Positions 1 to 9,585 of a DNA stretch of 64,000 nucleotides are shown one piece after another (position 1 is the stretch's first letter; each line of letters starts with the position of its first letter). The DNA comes from Eustoma russellianum (taxonomy: Eukaryota; Streptophyta; Magnoliopsida; Gentianales; Gentianaceae), in assembly GCA_036186865.1 (NCBI GenBank), contig AP025055.1, forward strand, positions 3,844,943 to 3,908,942. The letters are read 5' to 3'. Under the pieces are notes generated by a model, which did not search any database, was not told the DNA's origin, and worked only from the letters and a program-made list of their open reading frames with translations. A program made the position numbers and the translations under genes.

Positions 1-651
1 TAGCAAGATGCGATCCACCAATGGCATGTTCTGAGTCTTTTTGGAGGGGAAATACCCCAAATCGAATTTTACGTCTTGCTCACGGACGCCGTATTTGTTG
101 CTCCAGTCAAATACGGAGAAATCAGTCAAACCTTCATTTCGGATTCTCAAGACTTCACAAATTTCAGGGATAGTGAAGCTGAGAGGAGTACCATCAATGA
201 TAGAGTTGAGGGAAAACGGTTGAGACTCAGATTGTGGAGTGACCCACAAGTTGGAGTAGAACAGCCTGGTGTGCTCGCGGGAATATTTTTGCATATCAAG
301 CCTGGACCAAAGAGATGTCCAGCCTTGATGTTCCAAGAAAGGAACGATTTCAAATGCACTGCTCGTCTCAGGAACATTGCTGAGGTTGAGCAGTTTCAGA
401 GGGATGATGAGGCGGTTGTTTGCTACCCATTCTTGGAATAGCATGCTGGAGTAGTAAGAAACATGGGCACCTTTGTCAATGGTGCGTGGAGACTTCTTGA
501 TTTCGGGCTCAAACTTTTTTAGCCAAGGAAAGTTGTCCTTGGTGAGCCCTTCTCGAATGGCTGTGATTGCTGGAGGCTCGACATTACCTTGTCCAGCCGT
601 TGTTTTTCGCTTTTGGGAGCGTGGGCGTTTCGAAGGACCAGAGGAAGCCAT
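1..651 (-). CDS. E1 additional ORF downstream of pol (partial, putative plant transposon protein type)
   Basis: Starting from the ATG at 651-649, the minus frame stays open for 217 codons to the window edge. The N-terminus (MASSGPSKRP) is basic, and the body matches the 365-residue ORF of E2 at 24,510-25,607. The region with FYSNLW, followed by FTIPEICEVL and MPLVDRILL, resembles the plant-specific domain annotated as putative plant transposon protein (PF20167-like); that assignment is from memory of the family pattern. In Sireviruses an ORF in this position is often called envelope-like, but I see no signal peptide or transmembrane segment in the visible part. Function is unknown. The start was chosen because it aligns with the E2 start. 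Confidence 0.7.
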   Translation of the reverse strand, partial: MASSGPSKRPRSQKRKTTAGQGNVEPPAITAIREGLTKDNFPWLKKFEPEIKKSPRTIDKGAHVSYYSSMLFQEWVANNRLIIPLKLLNLSNVPETSSAFEIVPFLEHQGWTSLWSRLDMQKYSREHTRLFYSNLWVTPQSESQPFSLNSIIDGTPLSFTIPEICEVLRIRNEGLTDFSVFDWSNKYGVREQDVKFDLGYFPSKKTQNMPLVDRILL

Positions 652-929
652 TGATAAAAAATTGAGAAAGGAGAGGTTTTTGTAGTAGAGGCAGAGAAAT
701 GGTATGAAGATGTGAAGAGGAATGAAGAAAAGTTTGGTTTTTAAAGGTGAATGAAGAAGATGAAGAGATGGTGGAGTAATGGAGGAAGATGAAGTAGTGG
801 ATGAGTGGAGGAGTGGGAGAGAGAAGAAGATGAAGAGTTTTAGGTTAATGGGAGGAAGAGAAAGCAAACGTGGGGAAGTGGAGAAGTGGGAAAGAGGGAA
901 AGGAGGTAATGGCGGCAGAGAATTGATGG

Positions 930-1250
930 TCCTTGAATGGCGCAAAAACTGAAGAGGCGGCGGAAACGACAGTGTGAAAATAGGGTTGAAGCGCCTAATT
1001 TGACTTCGAACGACTTCACAAAGTGGGATGAAGCGCCTAAAGTCACATTGAACGGCTGTGGAGATGCAGAGTGAGCGCTTAATGTTACATCGAACGAGAG
1101 AACATATATAGATAAAGTGCTTAATCCTACATCGAACGCCTTTATAAAGGGACATAAAGCACCTGATGTCACTTCGAACAAGTGACATCCTTAACATCAG
1201 GCGCTTGATGTGACATCGAACGCCTGAAGCAAGTGTGATGAAGCGCTTAA
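930..1250 (-). repeat. Self-complementary word array between pol and the additional ORF of E1
   Basis: Repeated words of the types GCGCCTAA, CTTCGAACG and AGGCGCTTGATGTGACAT recur in degenerate units. The same vocabulary forms the array in the E1 LTR (7,415-7,955). Here the array is internal, just downstream of the pol stop and about 300 bases upstream of the additional ORF start. No long ORF crosses it convincingly. E2 has the same block at 25,930-26,210. Confidence 0.75.
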
Positions 1251-1308
1251 TGTGCACTGACTTTGAAAATTTTTGAAATTTTCGTGCTCAAAACTCAAGA
1301 TGGTTTTA

Positions 1309-4300
1309 TCAACCCATGTTGAGCAACCCCAACATACTTCTTATGGATACAAAGACATCACTAGATAAGGGTTTCGTGAAAATGTCCGCTAATTGGTCTC
1401 GTGTAAGAACGAATTCCACACTTACCAAGTTCTTTTGTACACAATCACGGATGAAATGATACCTCACTTCAATGTGCTTGGTCCGACTATGTTGGACGGG
1501 ATTTTGTGCAATATTAATGGCGGACGTGTTATCACACAAAACTGGCACCTTGGAGAAGTGAATGTTATAATCATTTAACGTGTTTGTCATCCATAATAAT
1601 TGTGCACAACACGAGGCGTCCGACACATATTCGGATTCCGCCGTAGAAAGAGACACACTGTTTTGTTTCTTGGAAAACCAAGAAACGAGACAATCTCCGA
1701 GAAACTGACAAGTTCCGGAGGTACTCTTCCTATCAACTAGACTCCCCGCATAATCGGAGTCACAATATCCTCTTAAATCAAAACATGCATTCTTAGGATA
1801 AAATAAACCAAATTTCAAAGTACTTCTAAGGTATCTAAGGATGCGTTTTACCGCAATAAAATGCATCTCCCTAGGATCACTTTGAAATCTAGCACATAAA
1901 CATACTGCATGTAAAATATCGGGTCTACTAGCCGTTAAATAAAGTAGACTACCTATAATGCCACGATACAAGGTTACCTCGACATGCTTTCCTTTTTCAT
2001 CCTTGTCAAGCTTGGCACTTGTGCTCATAGGAGTGTTCACCTCTCTTCCTTCACCGAAGTTGTACTTTTTGAGCAAATCTCTTGTGTATTTGGTTTGGGA
2101 AATGTACACGCCATCTTCGGTTTGCTTGATTTGTAATCCAAGGAAATAATTTAGTTCGCCCATCATGCTCATCTCAAACTCACCTTGCATAAGACTAGCA
2201 AATTGCTCACAAAGACAATTGTTAGTAGCACCAAAAATAATATCATCAACATATACTTGAACAATTAAATGATTCCTACCTTGTTCTTTTATAAACAAAG
2301 TAGTGTCAACTTTACCTCTTGAAAAACCATTATTAAGAAGAAAAGTACTTAACCTCTCGTACCAAGCTCTTGGAACTTGTTTGAGGCCGTAAAGAGCCTT
2401 TTTAAGTTTGAAGACATGATGTGGTGAATCATGACATTCAAACCCGGGAGGTTGTGCAAAATACACTTCCTCTTGAATAACGCCATTCAAGAAGGCGGAT
2501 TTAACATCCATTTGGTAAAGTTTAAAATCCCTATAACAAGCATATGCTAATAACATCCTAATAGCTTCAACCCGTGCTACGGGTGCAAATGTCTCATCAA
2601 AATCAATACCTTCTTCTTGACGGTATCCTTGAGCAACTAACCTAGCCTTGTTTCTAGTGACATTACCTTGATCATCCATCTTGTTACGAAAAACCCATTT
2701 CGTACCAATAATAGGATGATCGTGTGGTTTGGGAACTAACTCCCAAACATCACTTCTTTCAAATTGGTTTAATTCTTCTTGCATAGCCAAGATCCAATTT
2801 TCATCAAGAAGTGCATCTTTAATATTTTTAGGCTCTATAAGAGAGACAAATGCATTCTCTCTATATTGCCCTCGTGTGGTGATACCCCTATTTAGATCAC
2901 CTATGACTAACTCTTGAGGGTGAGAACTTTTGTGCTTAAATGATCTAGGAAGATTGAAGACATCTCCTCCAACTTCCTCTTGATCATGTTCCGGAAGAGA
3001 TGAACCTTCACTATCCACATGAACTTCATGTTCCGGAATGTGTGATGCATTATCTACATTTTGTGTATCAACATGAGTATGAGAAAAATTTCTATTTGAC
3101 TCACTAAGTTCATGCACACAAGGTGGAGGAGTACCTTCAATAGGTTCAACTCTCAAGTCAATGAAGATGTTTCCATTTGGAGGATCATCAACGATCTCTC
3201 GTTGAGGAACGACCATAGGAACATCCTCAAGAATTTCTTCTTGAGGAGTCACATCTTCATCCTCTTCACAATCCTCATTAAGTTTAGGTTCGTCACTAAG
3301 TGACTCATTAAACTTAACATGGATTGATTCTTCCACCTTTTGACTCCTTTTATTGAAAACACGAAATGCTTTACTATTTGAGGCATAACCTAAAAAGATA
3401 CCTTCATCCGCTTTGAGGTCAAGTTTGTCCAAAGTATCTTTGGTATTAAGTATAAAACACTTGCAACCAAAGACTTTCAAATACCCAGTGTTGGGAACTT
3501 TTCCATTCCAAAACTCATAGGGTGTCACATTTAGGTATGGTCTCAAATAGACACGATTGATCACATGGCAAGCGGCATTTACCGCTTCGGCCCAAAAATA
3601 CTTAGGCAAACCGAACTCATTCAACATTGCTCTACACATTTCTTGTAGAGTTCTATTTTTCGTTCGGCCACACCATTTTGTTGAGGAGTTCTAGGTGCCG
3701 AAAGGTCATGAGAGTATCCTTTGGATACACAAAACCTTTTGAAATCACCATCGAACTCACCACCACGATCACTACGGATGGTTTTAATGGTGTCACCCAC
3801 ATGATTTTTCAATCGTTTACTTAAACTTATAAACTCACTACATGTATCACTCTTTTTAGCTAGAAACATCACCCACGTATAACGAGTATAGTCATCTACT
3901 ACCACGAAGGTATAATGTTTACCACCCAAGCTTTTTGTTCCAACATCCCCATACAAATCCATATGAAGCAATTGTAGGGGCTTGGAGGTAGAAATAGTTG
4001 TCTTGGGTTTGAAGCTTGTTTTCACAAGCTTCGCCTTTTGACAAGTGTCACATAAGTCATGGTTTTCGAAACTCATTTTTGGAAGGCCTCGGACTTTATC
4101 ATTTTCGCAAATAAATTTAAATTTTTTGAAACATACATGTCCGAGACATCTATGCCATAGTTGCGTCAAATCATTCTTAGCAACTGGACAAGATATATTT
4201 TGAGAAACCAAATCATTGATGCTAAGTTTGTAAATATTTTTGAAACGCAAAGCCTCAAATAAGATCTTATCTTCCTTTTTCACAACACACTTTGTTTTCA

Positions 4301-4580
4301 AAAACGTTACCTCATAATTAGCATCACAAAGTTGACTGACACTTATCAAGTTAAACTTAAGACCTACAACATACAAGACATCATTAAGAGAGAAGGAATC
4401 GTTACCCACAATACCATGTCCTTTGATTTGGCCTTTGCTACCGCCAAAGTGGACAACTCCTCCGTCTTGCATAGTGAGTCTATGGAAGAGACGTTTATCT
4501 CCCGTCATATGGTTGGAACACCCACTGTCCACGACCCATTTGACCTTCTTGTCTTCGCTTTCTCCATTGAGTGCTAGGGC
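1309..4580 (-). pseudogene. pol: E1 pol: protease, integrase, reverse transcriptase, RNase H (one frameshift)
   Basis: This encodes the copia polyprotein in the order PR-INT-RT-RH. The pol frame opens after a TAG at 4,583-4,581. Protease DSGC follows at about 4,530, then the GAG-pre-integrase HxH zinc motif (LWHRCLGH), the integrase core ending in SAPRTPQQNG, the RT motif YVDD near 2,245-2,260, and RNase H with YCDSDYAG and ADIFTKPL near the C-terminus. A single-base deletion near 3,655, judged against E2, shifts the integrase frame, so the reading is split into 3,621-4,580 and 1,309-3,639. The rest is open. The frame is +1 relative to gag and overlaps its end by about 86 bases. Confidence 0.9.
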
Positions 4581-6441
4581 CTACAAAAGAACCATATGAA
4601 GTTGGTACCCTTTTTGTTTTGGGTCCTTGAAGGTTAGTCACCTTCATCTTGCCTTTCGGCACCCACACAAGATTCTTATTATTTTTTGCTCTACATACTC
4701 TTTGTACATGGCCTTTCCTATTGCAATAAAAACATGTAGGAGTATGCTTGTGAGTTGGTGTATGCTTGTGCGAATGCTTGTGCGTAGGCACATGTCGTGT
4801 TTCCTTTTTAGGAACCACCTTCTTTGGTATAGAAGAAGGTTTTTGTTTCACAACATGAACCAAAGGTTGTGATGCCTTTAGTGCATTAGCCTTTTGTTTA
4901 GGCATGTGCCTTTGCTTCTTCAAGGAGGTTTTGGACTCCTTGACCACTTGTGCTTGTTGCTTATTGTTTCCCTTCTTGGATGCATACATGGCACTAGGTT
5001 TTATTTTAGCTTTCATGCTTGGCCTATATGCATCCTTAACCTCTACCTTTGTAGCACTTACCCTTGAATCATTTTTCTTATCCTCAAGGGCTTGAGCACA
5101 TGATTTCATCAAATCATGTTTCTCTTCAAGTGCAATCACATGCATAATCAAAAATATATCATGCTCAAGTTGCAATGCAATGTGATCTTCTAACGTGTCA
5201 TTATATTCATTTAAGCATGCTCTAAACTCTTTCTTGACACGTTTATATTTTAAATCTAAGAGGTCATTTTCTTGAACTAAATCATCTCGTTCATCAATAA
5301 TTCTATAATGAGATGAGATATTGCATACCTCCAAGTTATCGTCGATGGCCATGAGTGCAAAAAACTCTTTGTCAAGATCATCTTGCACCACCCCCGTGAG
5401 TGCAAGATCATCACGATTGCCATTGTCGCTCTCGGACCCGGAAAGAATGCTCTCCCAATGGGCTACTTCCGCTTGCAAGGCCTTCTTCCTTTGGTAGATG
5501 GCCTTCTTGTCTTTGAGTTGCGGCTCCTTCACCCGACAATCCTTCATGAAGTGACCAAGCTTCCCACACTTGTAGCATTTATTCTCTTGGTCCTTCACCT
5601 TGTCCTTGGAGTACTTCTCCTTGATGAATCTTTTGGCTTCATCACCATTCTTTCTCGTAAACCGTCGGAATCTATTGACAAGAAGTCCGACTTCATCGTC
5701 CGAGTCCTCCGACTCGCATACTAGCGCCTTAGAGGAGTGGCGAATGGGGTCGTTCTTTTCTTGTGCATCCAAATGAATCTCATAAGTAATGAGATTCCTG
5801 TATAACTCGTCCAAGGTGATTGTTTCCAAATCCTTGGACTCCTCAATAACCGTCACTTTTGCATTCCATTCTCTTCCTAAACTTTTTAGGAAGCAATGGT
5901 TTAGATCCTCTTGTTCTATTTTCTTGCCAACCGCTTTGAGAAGGTTAACAAGCTTAGTGAATCTTTGGATGAACTCTTCAATCTTTTCACCTTTAGGGAC
6001 AGTAAAGTTGTAGAACTGTTTTATCAACTGTCTCCTTTTGGCCTTTCTTACTTGAGATGTTCCTTCGTGGATCTCAAGCTTTGTCCAAGCCTCATGAGCG
6101 GATTGGACACCTTGAATCTGTGCTCTCTCATTTGAGGAAAGAGAGCTGTTTAAAATAGCAAGAGCCTTGCTATTTATGTCCAACTGAAACTCCTCCTCAG
6201 GAGTAGGATCATCAATATCAATGAGAATCATAGATCCTCTTGAGACCTCAACCCATATTCTGTGCCCACAAGAACGTAAGCAGGTTTCCATATTTGACTT
6301 CCATAGTGGGTAGTTTAGAGGGTCAAACATGGGAACTTTGACATGGACATTTGAGATAGAAGGGAGTAGGGTTTCCTGCCTCCTTCTTCTAGAGGCATCA
6401 GCACTGGGAGAACCCACATCATCAAAAACAAAGGGATCCAT
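4495..6441 (-). CDS. gag: E1 gag, intact
   Basis: This is a 648-residue Gag from the ATG at 6,441. Upstream in-frame sequence runs into the PBS and has no other ATG. The N-terminal half is a copia-type (UBN2-like) capsid region containing KVPMFDPLNYPLWKSNMET and a Sirevirus-like KVTVIEESKDL segment. A first zinc knuckle, CYKCGKLGHFMKDC, lies near the middle. A Lys/His-rich C-terminal region with HKHTPTHKHTPT precedes a second knuckle, CFYCNRKGHVQRVC. The stop at 4,497-4,495 lies inside the start of pol in another frame. No internal stops are present. Its expected role is the virus-like particle shell and RNA binding. Confidence 0.9.
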   Translation of the reverse strand: MDPFVFDDVGSPSADASRRRRQETLLPSISNVHVKVPMFDPLNYPLWKSNMETCLRSCGHRIWVEVSRGSMILIDIDDPTPEEEFQLDINSKALAILNSSLSSNERAQIQGVQSAHEAWTKLEIHEGTSQVRKAKRRQLIKQFYNFTVPKGEKIEEFIQRFTKLVNLLKAVGKKIEQEDLNHCFLKSLGREWNAKVTVIEESKDLETITLDELYRNLITYEIHLDAQEKNDPIRHSSKALVCESEDSDDEVGLLVNRFRRFTRKNGDEAKRFIKEKYSKDKVKDQENKCYKCGKLGHFMKDCRVKEPQLKDKKAIYQRKKALQAEVAHWESILSGSESDNGNRDDLALTGVVQDDLDKEFFALMAIDDNLEVCNISSHYRIIDERDDLVQENDLLDLKYKRVKKEFRACLNEYNDTLEDHIALQLEHDIFLIMHVIALEEKHDLMKSCAQALEDKKNDSRVSATKVEVKDAYRPSMKAKIKPSAMYASKKGNNKQQAQVVKESKTSLKKQRHMPKQKANALKASQPLVHVVKQKPSSIPKKVVPKKETRHVPTHKHSHKHTPTHKHTPTCFYCNRKGHVQRVCRAKNNKNLVWVPKGKMKVTNLQGPKTKRVPTSYGSFVGPSTQWRKRRQEGQMGRGQWVFQPYDGR

Positions 6442-6487
6442 ACTAGAATGATCAAATCTTGTATTTGGACTCAAATAAGCAAGATGT

Positions 6488-6500
6488 GGCTCTGATACCA
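6488..6500 (-). other. E1 primer binding site
   Basis: The minus strand reads TGGTATCAGAGCC two bases after the LTR end. It is complementary to the 3' end of initiator methionine tRNA, the usual primer of plant copia elements. It fixes both the orientation and the inner boundary of the 5' LTR. Confidence 0.95.
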
Positions 6501-6502
6501 AT

Positions 6503-7988
6503 TGTTAGGTCCCTTAGAACACACTAGAAGGGGGGTTGAATAGTGTGTTCACCAAGTATGGATATTTTATGGCTATTTTTCGTTTTAAAGTGCAACCAAT
6601 ACTTGGGTGTGTTCTTTAGAAAGAATAAAGACTTGAAAGAAAATAAAGAACACACGTATGTATAGAGGTTCAAGTCAAATGACTCTACTCCTCTACCTTC
6701 TTGATGTTTCACAAGAAGGATTTTGAAATGGGGATTGTTATTTCTTTTGGGGGAAACAACAATCAAGAACAAAATCCAGAAAATAGAAAAACTAGGCTCT
6801 TTGCCTAGATCACAACCAAGAAGTCTAACCCTTTGAAGTTTAGCCTCCAAAGATCTTCTTTGCCCTCAAAGAAATCTTGTAAGGAGAATAGTGCACCACA
6901 CACTGTCAACTAACCCTTCAAAGTCTAGAAATCTCAAACAAGAAGCACCCTTGCTCCTTGACCAACAATCTACCAAATCTCTCACAATATGATCTCACCA
7001 AGAAGAAGACTCTTCTCTTCTTACAATAAACACTCTCAACAATAAAGTAAAATGTACAAAGATTACAAGTATTTTGAGAGCTTGAGCTTGAGAGAATTTG
7101 AGAGCTTGCAAGATAGAAAGTTGAGAAGAAATAGAGGAAACCCTTCTTTTTATCAACCTTCATGTTTCTTCCCGTTTGAAACCCTCTGCACTGACATTAA
7201 TGAGTTTTGGCATCATGTGTTTGGTGAGTCCTCATCATTGGAGATCTCCCTTTGGCATGTAGCAACATTCTTGGAGAGATTTCAAAATGAATGCCAAGAA
7301 AGGAAACCTGAAATCTTCAGCAGAGAGGAACCTGTGAAAAAGACACTAAAAGAGGAGGGTACAAAGGGTCAACTGATGTTAAAAAGTGAAGTATAAGACC
7401 TTTGTAACGTTGGTCACATGAAGCGCCTAATGTGCTAAAAGCACAGGCGTTCGAAGTGACATTGAGCGCTTGATGTGAAAATGAACAGTCGTTCGAAGTC
7501 ATATCAAGCGCCTAATGTGGGCTTCTTAAGGCGTTCGAAGTCACATGAAGTGCCTAATGTAGCCCTTCATGCTTGTTCGAACTAACTCTGACTTTTTCTC
7601 AGAGAAAGTACTTAGGAGTACATGCCCATTCAGGGAAAAAGTACTTTTGGCTTGGTGGACAGCATAAAGCGCCTAAAGAGGCGTTCAAAGTGTTCGCATT
7701 TTTCAACAGGCCACATGAAGCGCCTAATCAGGCGTTCAAAGTGTCCTGATTTTCAAACACTTCACATGAAGCGCCTAATCTAGGCGTTCGAAGTGTTCGC
7801 ACATCCAGACACATCACATAAAGCGCCTAATCTAGGCGTTCGAAGTGTACTGGACTCCACCAAGGTACATTAAGCGCCTAATGTAAGCGTTCGAAGTATA
7901 CTGACTTCAAACAACACACATGAAGCACCTAATCACTTGTTCGAAGTACAGAATTGTGCAAATCATCAAAACTCAACATATTCTAACA
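6503..7988 (-). repeat. E1 5' LTR
   Basis: The 1,486-bp LTR is bounded by TGTTAG and CTAACA, with the PBS adjoining at 6,500. It is homologous along its length to both E2 LTRs. The first 570 bases in element sense (7,415-7,955) hold the word array. The 3' end in element sense has a C-rich hairpin, CACACTA...TAGTGTG (6,520-6,547). The flank after 7,988 (AAAAG) is the candidate TSD but has no partner in the window. Confidence 0.9.
7415..7955 (-). promoter_or_regulatory. U3 array of self-complementary words in the E1 LTR
   Basis: About nine degenerate units have the form CACTTCGAACGCC-N(5-8)-GGCGCTTCATGTG in element sense. Each can pair internally, for example CGCCTA with TAGGCG. The units are separated by about 25-35 bases of unrelated sequence. 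The array occupies the 5' third of the LTR, which is U3. A role in binding regulators or forming RNA hairpins is inference. Confidence 0.7.
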
Positions 7989-8640
7989 AAAAGTACGTTT
8001 AATTTAATACTTTATGTTTGGAATATGACGAAATGATTCACTAAATTAGCTGTACTTCTTATATTGTGAAGTAGTAGTTGATCGACATATCTTTACGCAT
8101 TATATTATGAGTCGGAAACAACCTCTGTGTGTTTATATTAGTCACGCGAGATCGTGATCTAGTTCTTTCGTATAGCTCAGAAAGCAAAATAGTGATTTCG
8201 ATCGTAAGTAAGCTGAAGGGAGTCCGCAAGACTGGTGAATCCACTAGGGAAAACCGAATTCTGGCAGTTCGTGAGCCAATACTTTAGTCTTGAGTGCCCT
8301 CGAAGGAAATGTTCCAATCGAATTCTAAGATCTCTTCTCATGCGGGACTAAGCACAGAAGCAGTTAGCAAACACTGAAGAAGAAGCAGGGCTAGCTCCCT
8401 TCAGGGCCGTGAAACTGTAGTAAACCTGGTATGTAATAATAGATCTTTAGTAGTTCAAGCTCAATAGATAGTAAGGTTCTAAAAGAAGAAATCCGATGTA
8501 AAGTAAAGGTAAGATCTGTCTTTTAGCAGTCGATCTTGAATGCCTTTGTGAGTGTATGATTGCATACATCCGATCCCCCCGTATTTCGTCATGGACGGGA
8601 GATTCTAAGATAATAAGGTAATGTTGTTGTTGTTGGGTTC
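7989..8640. other. Unassigned intergenic DNA; possible SINE 3' end at about 8,540-8,635
   Basis: There is no convincing ORF. Between 8,130 and 8,430 the base composition is more balanced and the text looks unlike the surrounding A/T-rich DNA; an organellar insertion is possible but not shown. At 8,565-8,635 a segment with TACATCCGATCCCCCC and a terminal TTGTTGTTGTTG resembles the 3' end of a TS-type SINE. The remaining bases to 8,800 show nothing recognisable. Confidence 0.3.
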
Positions 8641-8799
8641 AAATTCATTTACTTAAATGCAATATATCTTCTATAAAAAAAAGGAAAGACTACAGTAGAA
8701 ATTGAACCACAAACCAATGAATTGAATCAATTGTTTTTTTATTGTTACTCATATGGACAAAACCTATTTGATTTGATTATTTCCTTAATCTTAGGGTTC

Positions 8800-9064
8800 A
8801 TTTAGCAGATGGTTAACGAATGCCCAGCGGGGAAGGCCCTTCCGGTGTCGGGCATGGGGTGGTGCCACCATGTCGTGGAACTTCCCTTTATTGCAGCAGT
8901 TCTTCTCACCGGAGGAAATCCATTATATCCTTGGTATCCCGTCGGGGGTGGGCATTTGTGACATTCCCTCTGCCTTTTACCACACACAATGACTTCACTG
9001 TGCGTTCGGTGTGTCATTTTGTTCTTCTGTCTTGGAACAGCCAGAGCCCATCTTCTTCAGGAAG
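8800..9064 (+). mobile_element. LINE A, segment 1 (RT C-terminal / zf-RVT linker), pseudogene
   Basis: Translated in shifting frames, this reads WNFPLLQQFFSPEEIHYIL and then NDFTVRSV. That is the typical linker of plant L1-type LINEs between the RT domain and the zinc-binding region. At least one frameshift and a stop interrupt it. The segment ends at the E5 insertion and resumes at 14,737. The 5' end is truncated near 8,800. Confidence 0.7.
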
Positions 9065-9585
9065 TGTCAAAATACACCACACCAGTCGAAAATTCGACAA
9101 CACCGAATGAAAACTCATAAGAGAATGAGAGAGAATGAATGAAGACTTTGAGAGAAAAAAAATACAACTGAATTTCTTGATTGATAACTGTCGGGTGCAG
9201 CTTAGCTTCAGTACATATACACAGTTGGTTGGAAAAGGAAGAAGAATACTAGCGAAATTACAAGGTTATCCTTACTATAACCGCCTATCAAGTACAATAG
9301 CCAAGGGCAAAATTGTAAAACTACAGCATTTAAAATTTTTCCGCTAACTGTCTTTCTTCTTCCTGGCTTATGTCTCATCTCTTCTCATCCTTGCTCACCA
9401 AACCAGCATCACACATCATCTCCAACACTCAACCGCTGCTGACCATAGATCAATTACTAAATCAATGATCTTGCTTCACTGCTCACTCCTTTTTACTCAG
9501 ATTGTGCTTCTCTTCTCCAAAGAGTACATGTCACACTATGGATTGACTCACTTCCCCCTTTGCATTGTTGCTGCGAATTTCAACG
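9065..9585 (-). repeat. E5 3' LTR
   Basis: This is about 521 bp. It starts TGTCAAAATACACCACAC on the plus strand and ends TTTCAACG, where the partner LTR has TTTCAACA, so the terminal base has changed. It aligns throughout with 14,219-14,736 with scattered substitutions. Confidence 0.9.

Larger units (their letters stand above)
1..7988 (-). mobile_element. E1: SIRE/Maximus-type Ty1/copia retrotransposon, cut by the window edge
   Basis: The element reads on the minus strand: 5' LTR (6,503-7,988), PBS, gag, pol, an additional ORF that runs off the left edge; the 3' LTR is outside the window. Lineage is inferred from gag with two CCHC knuckles, the integrase-RT sequence type, an initiator-Met PBS, and an extra ORF after pol, all known for Sireviruses. 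Gag is uninterrupted and pol has one visible frameshift, so this is the best preserved of the three SIRE copies. E2 is the same family with very similar sequence. The TSD cannot be checked because the left end is missing. Confidence 0.93.

Noticed and set aside
7415..7955. Regularly spaced repeats as a CRISPR-like array
   Set aside because: Units are degenerate, spacing varies, the context is a plant LTR and no cas genes are possible here.
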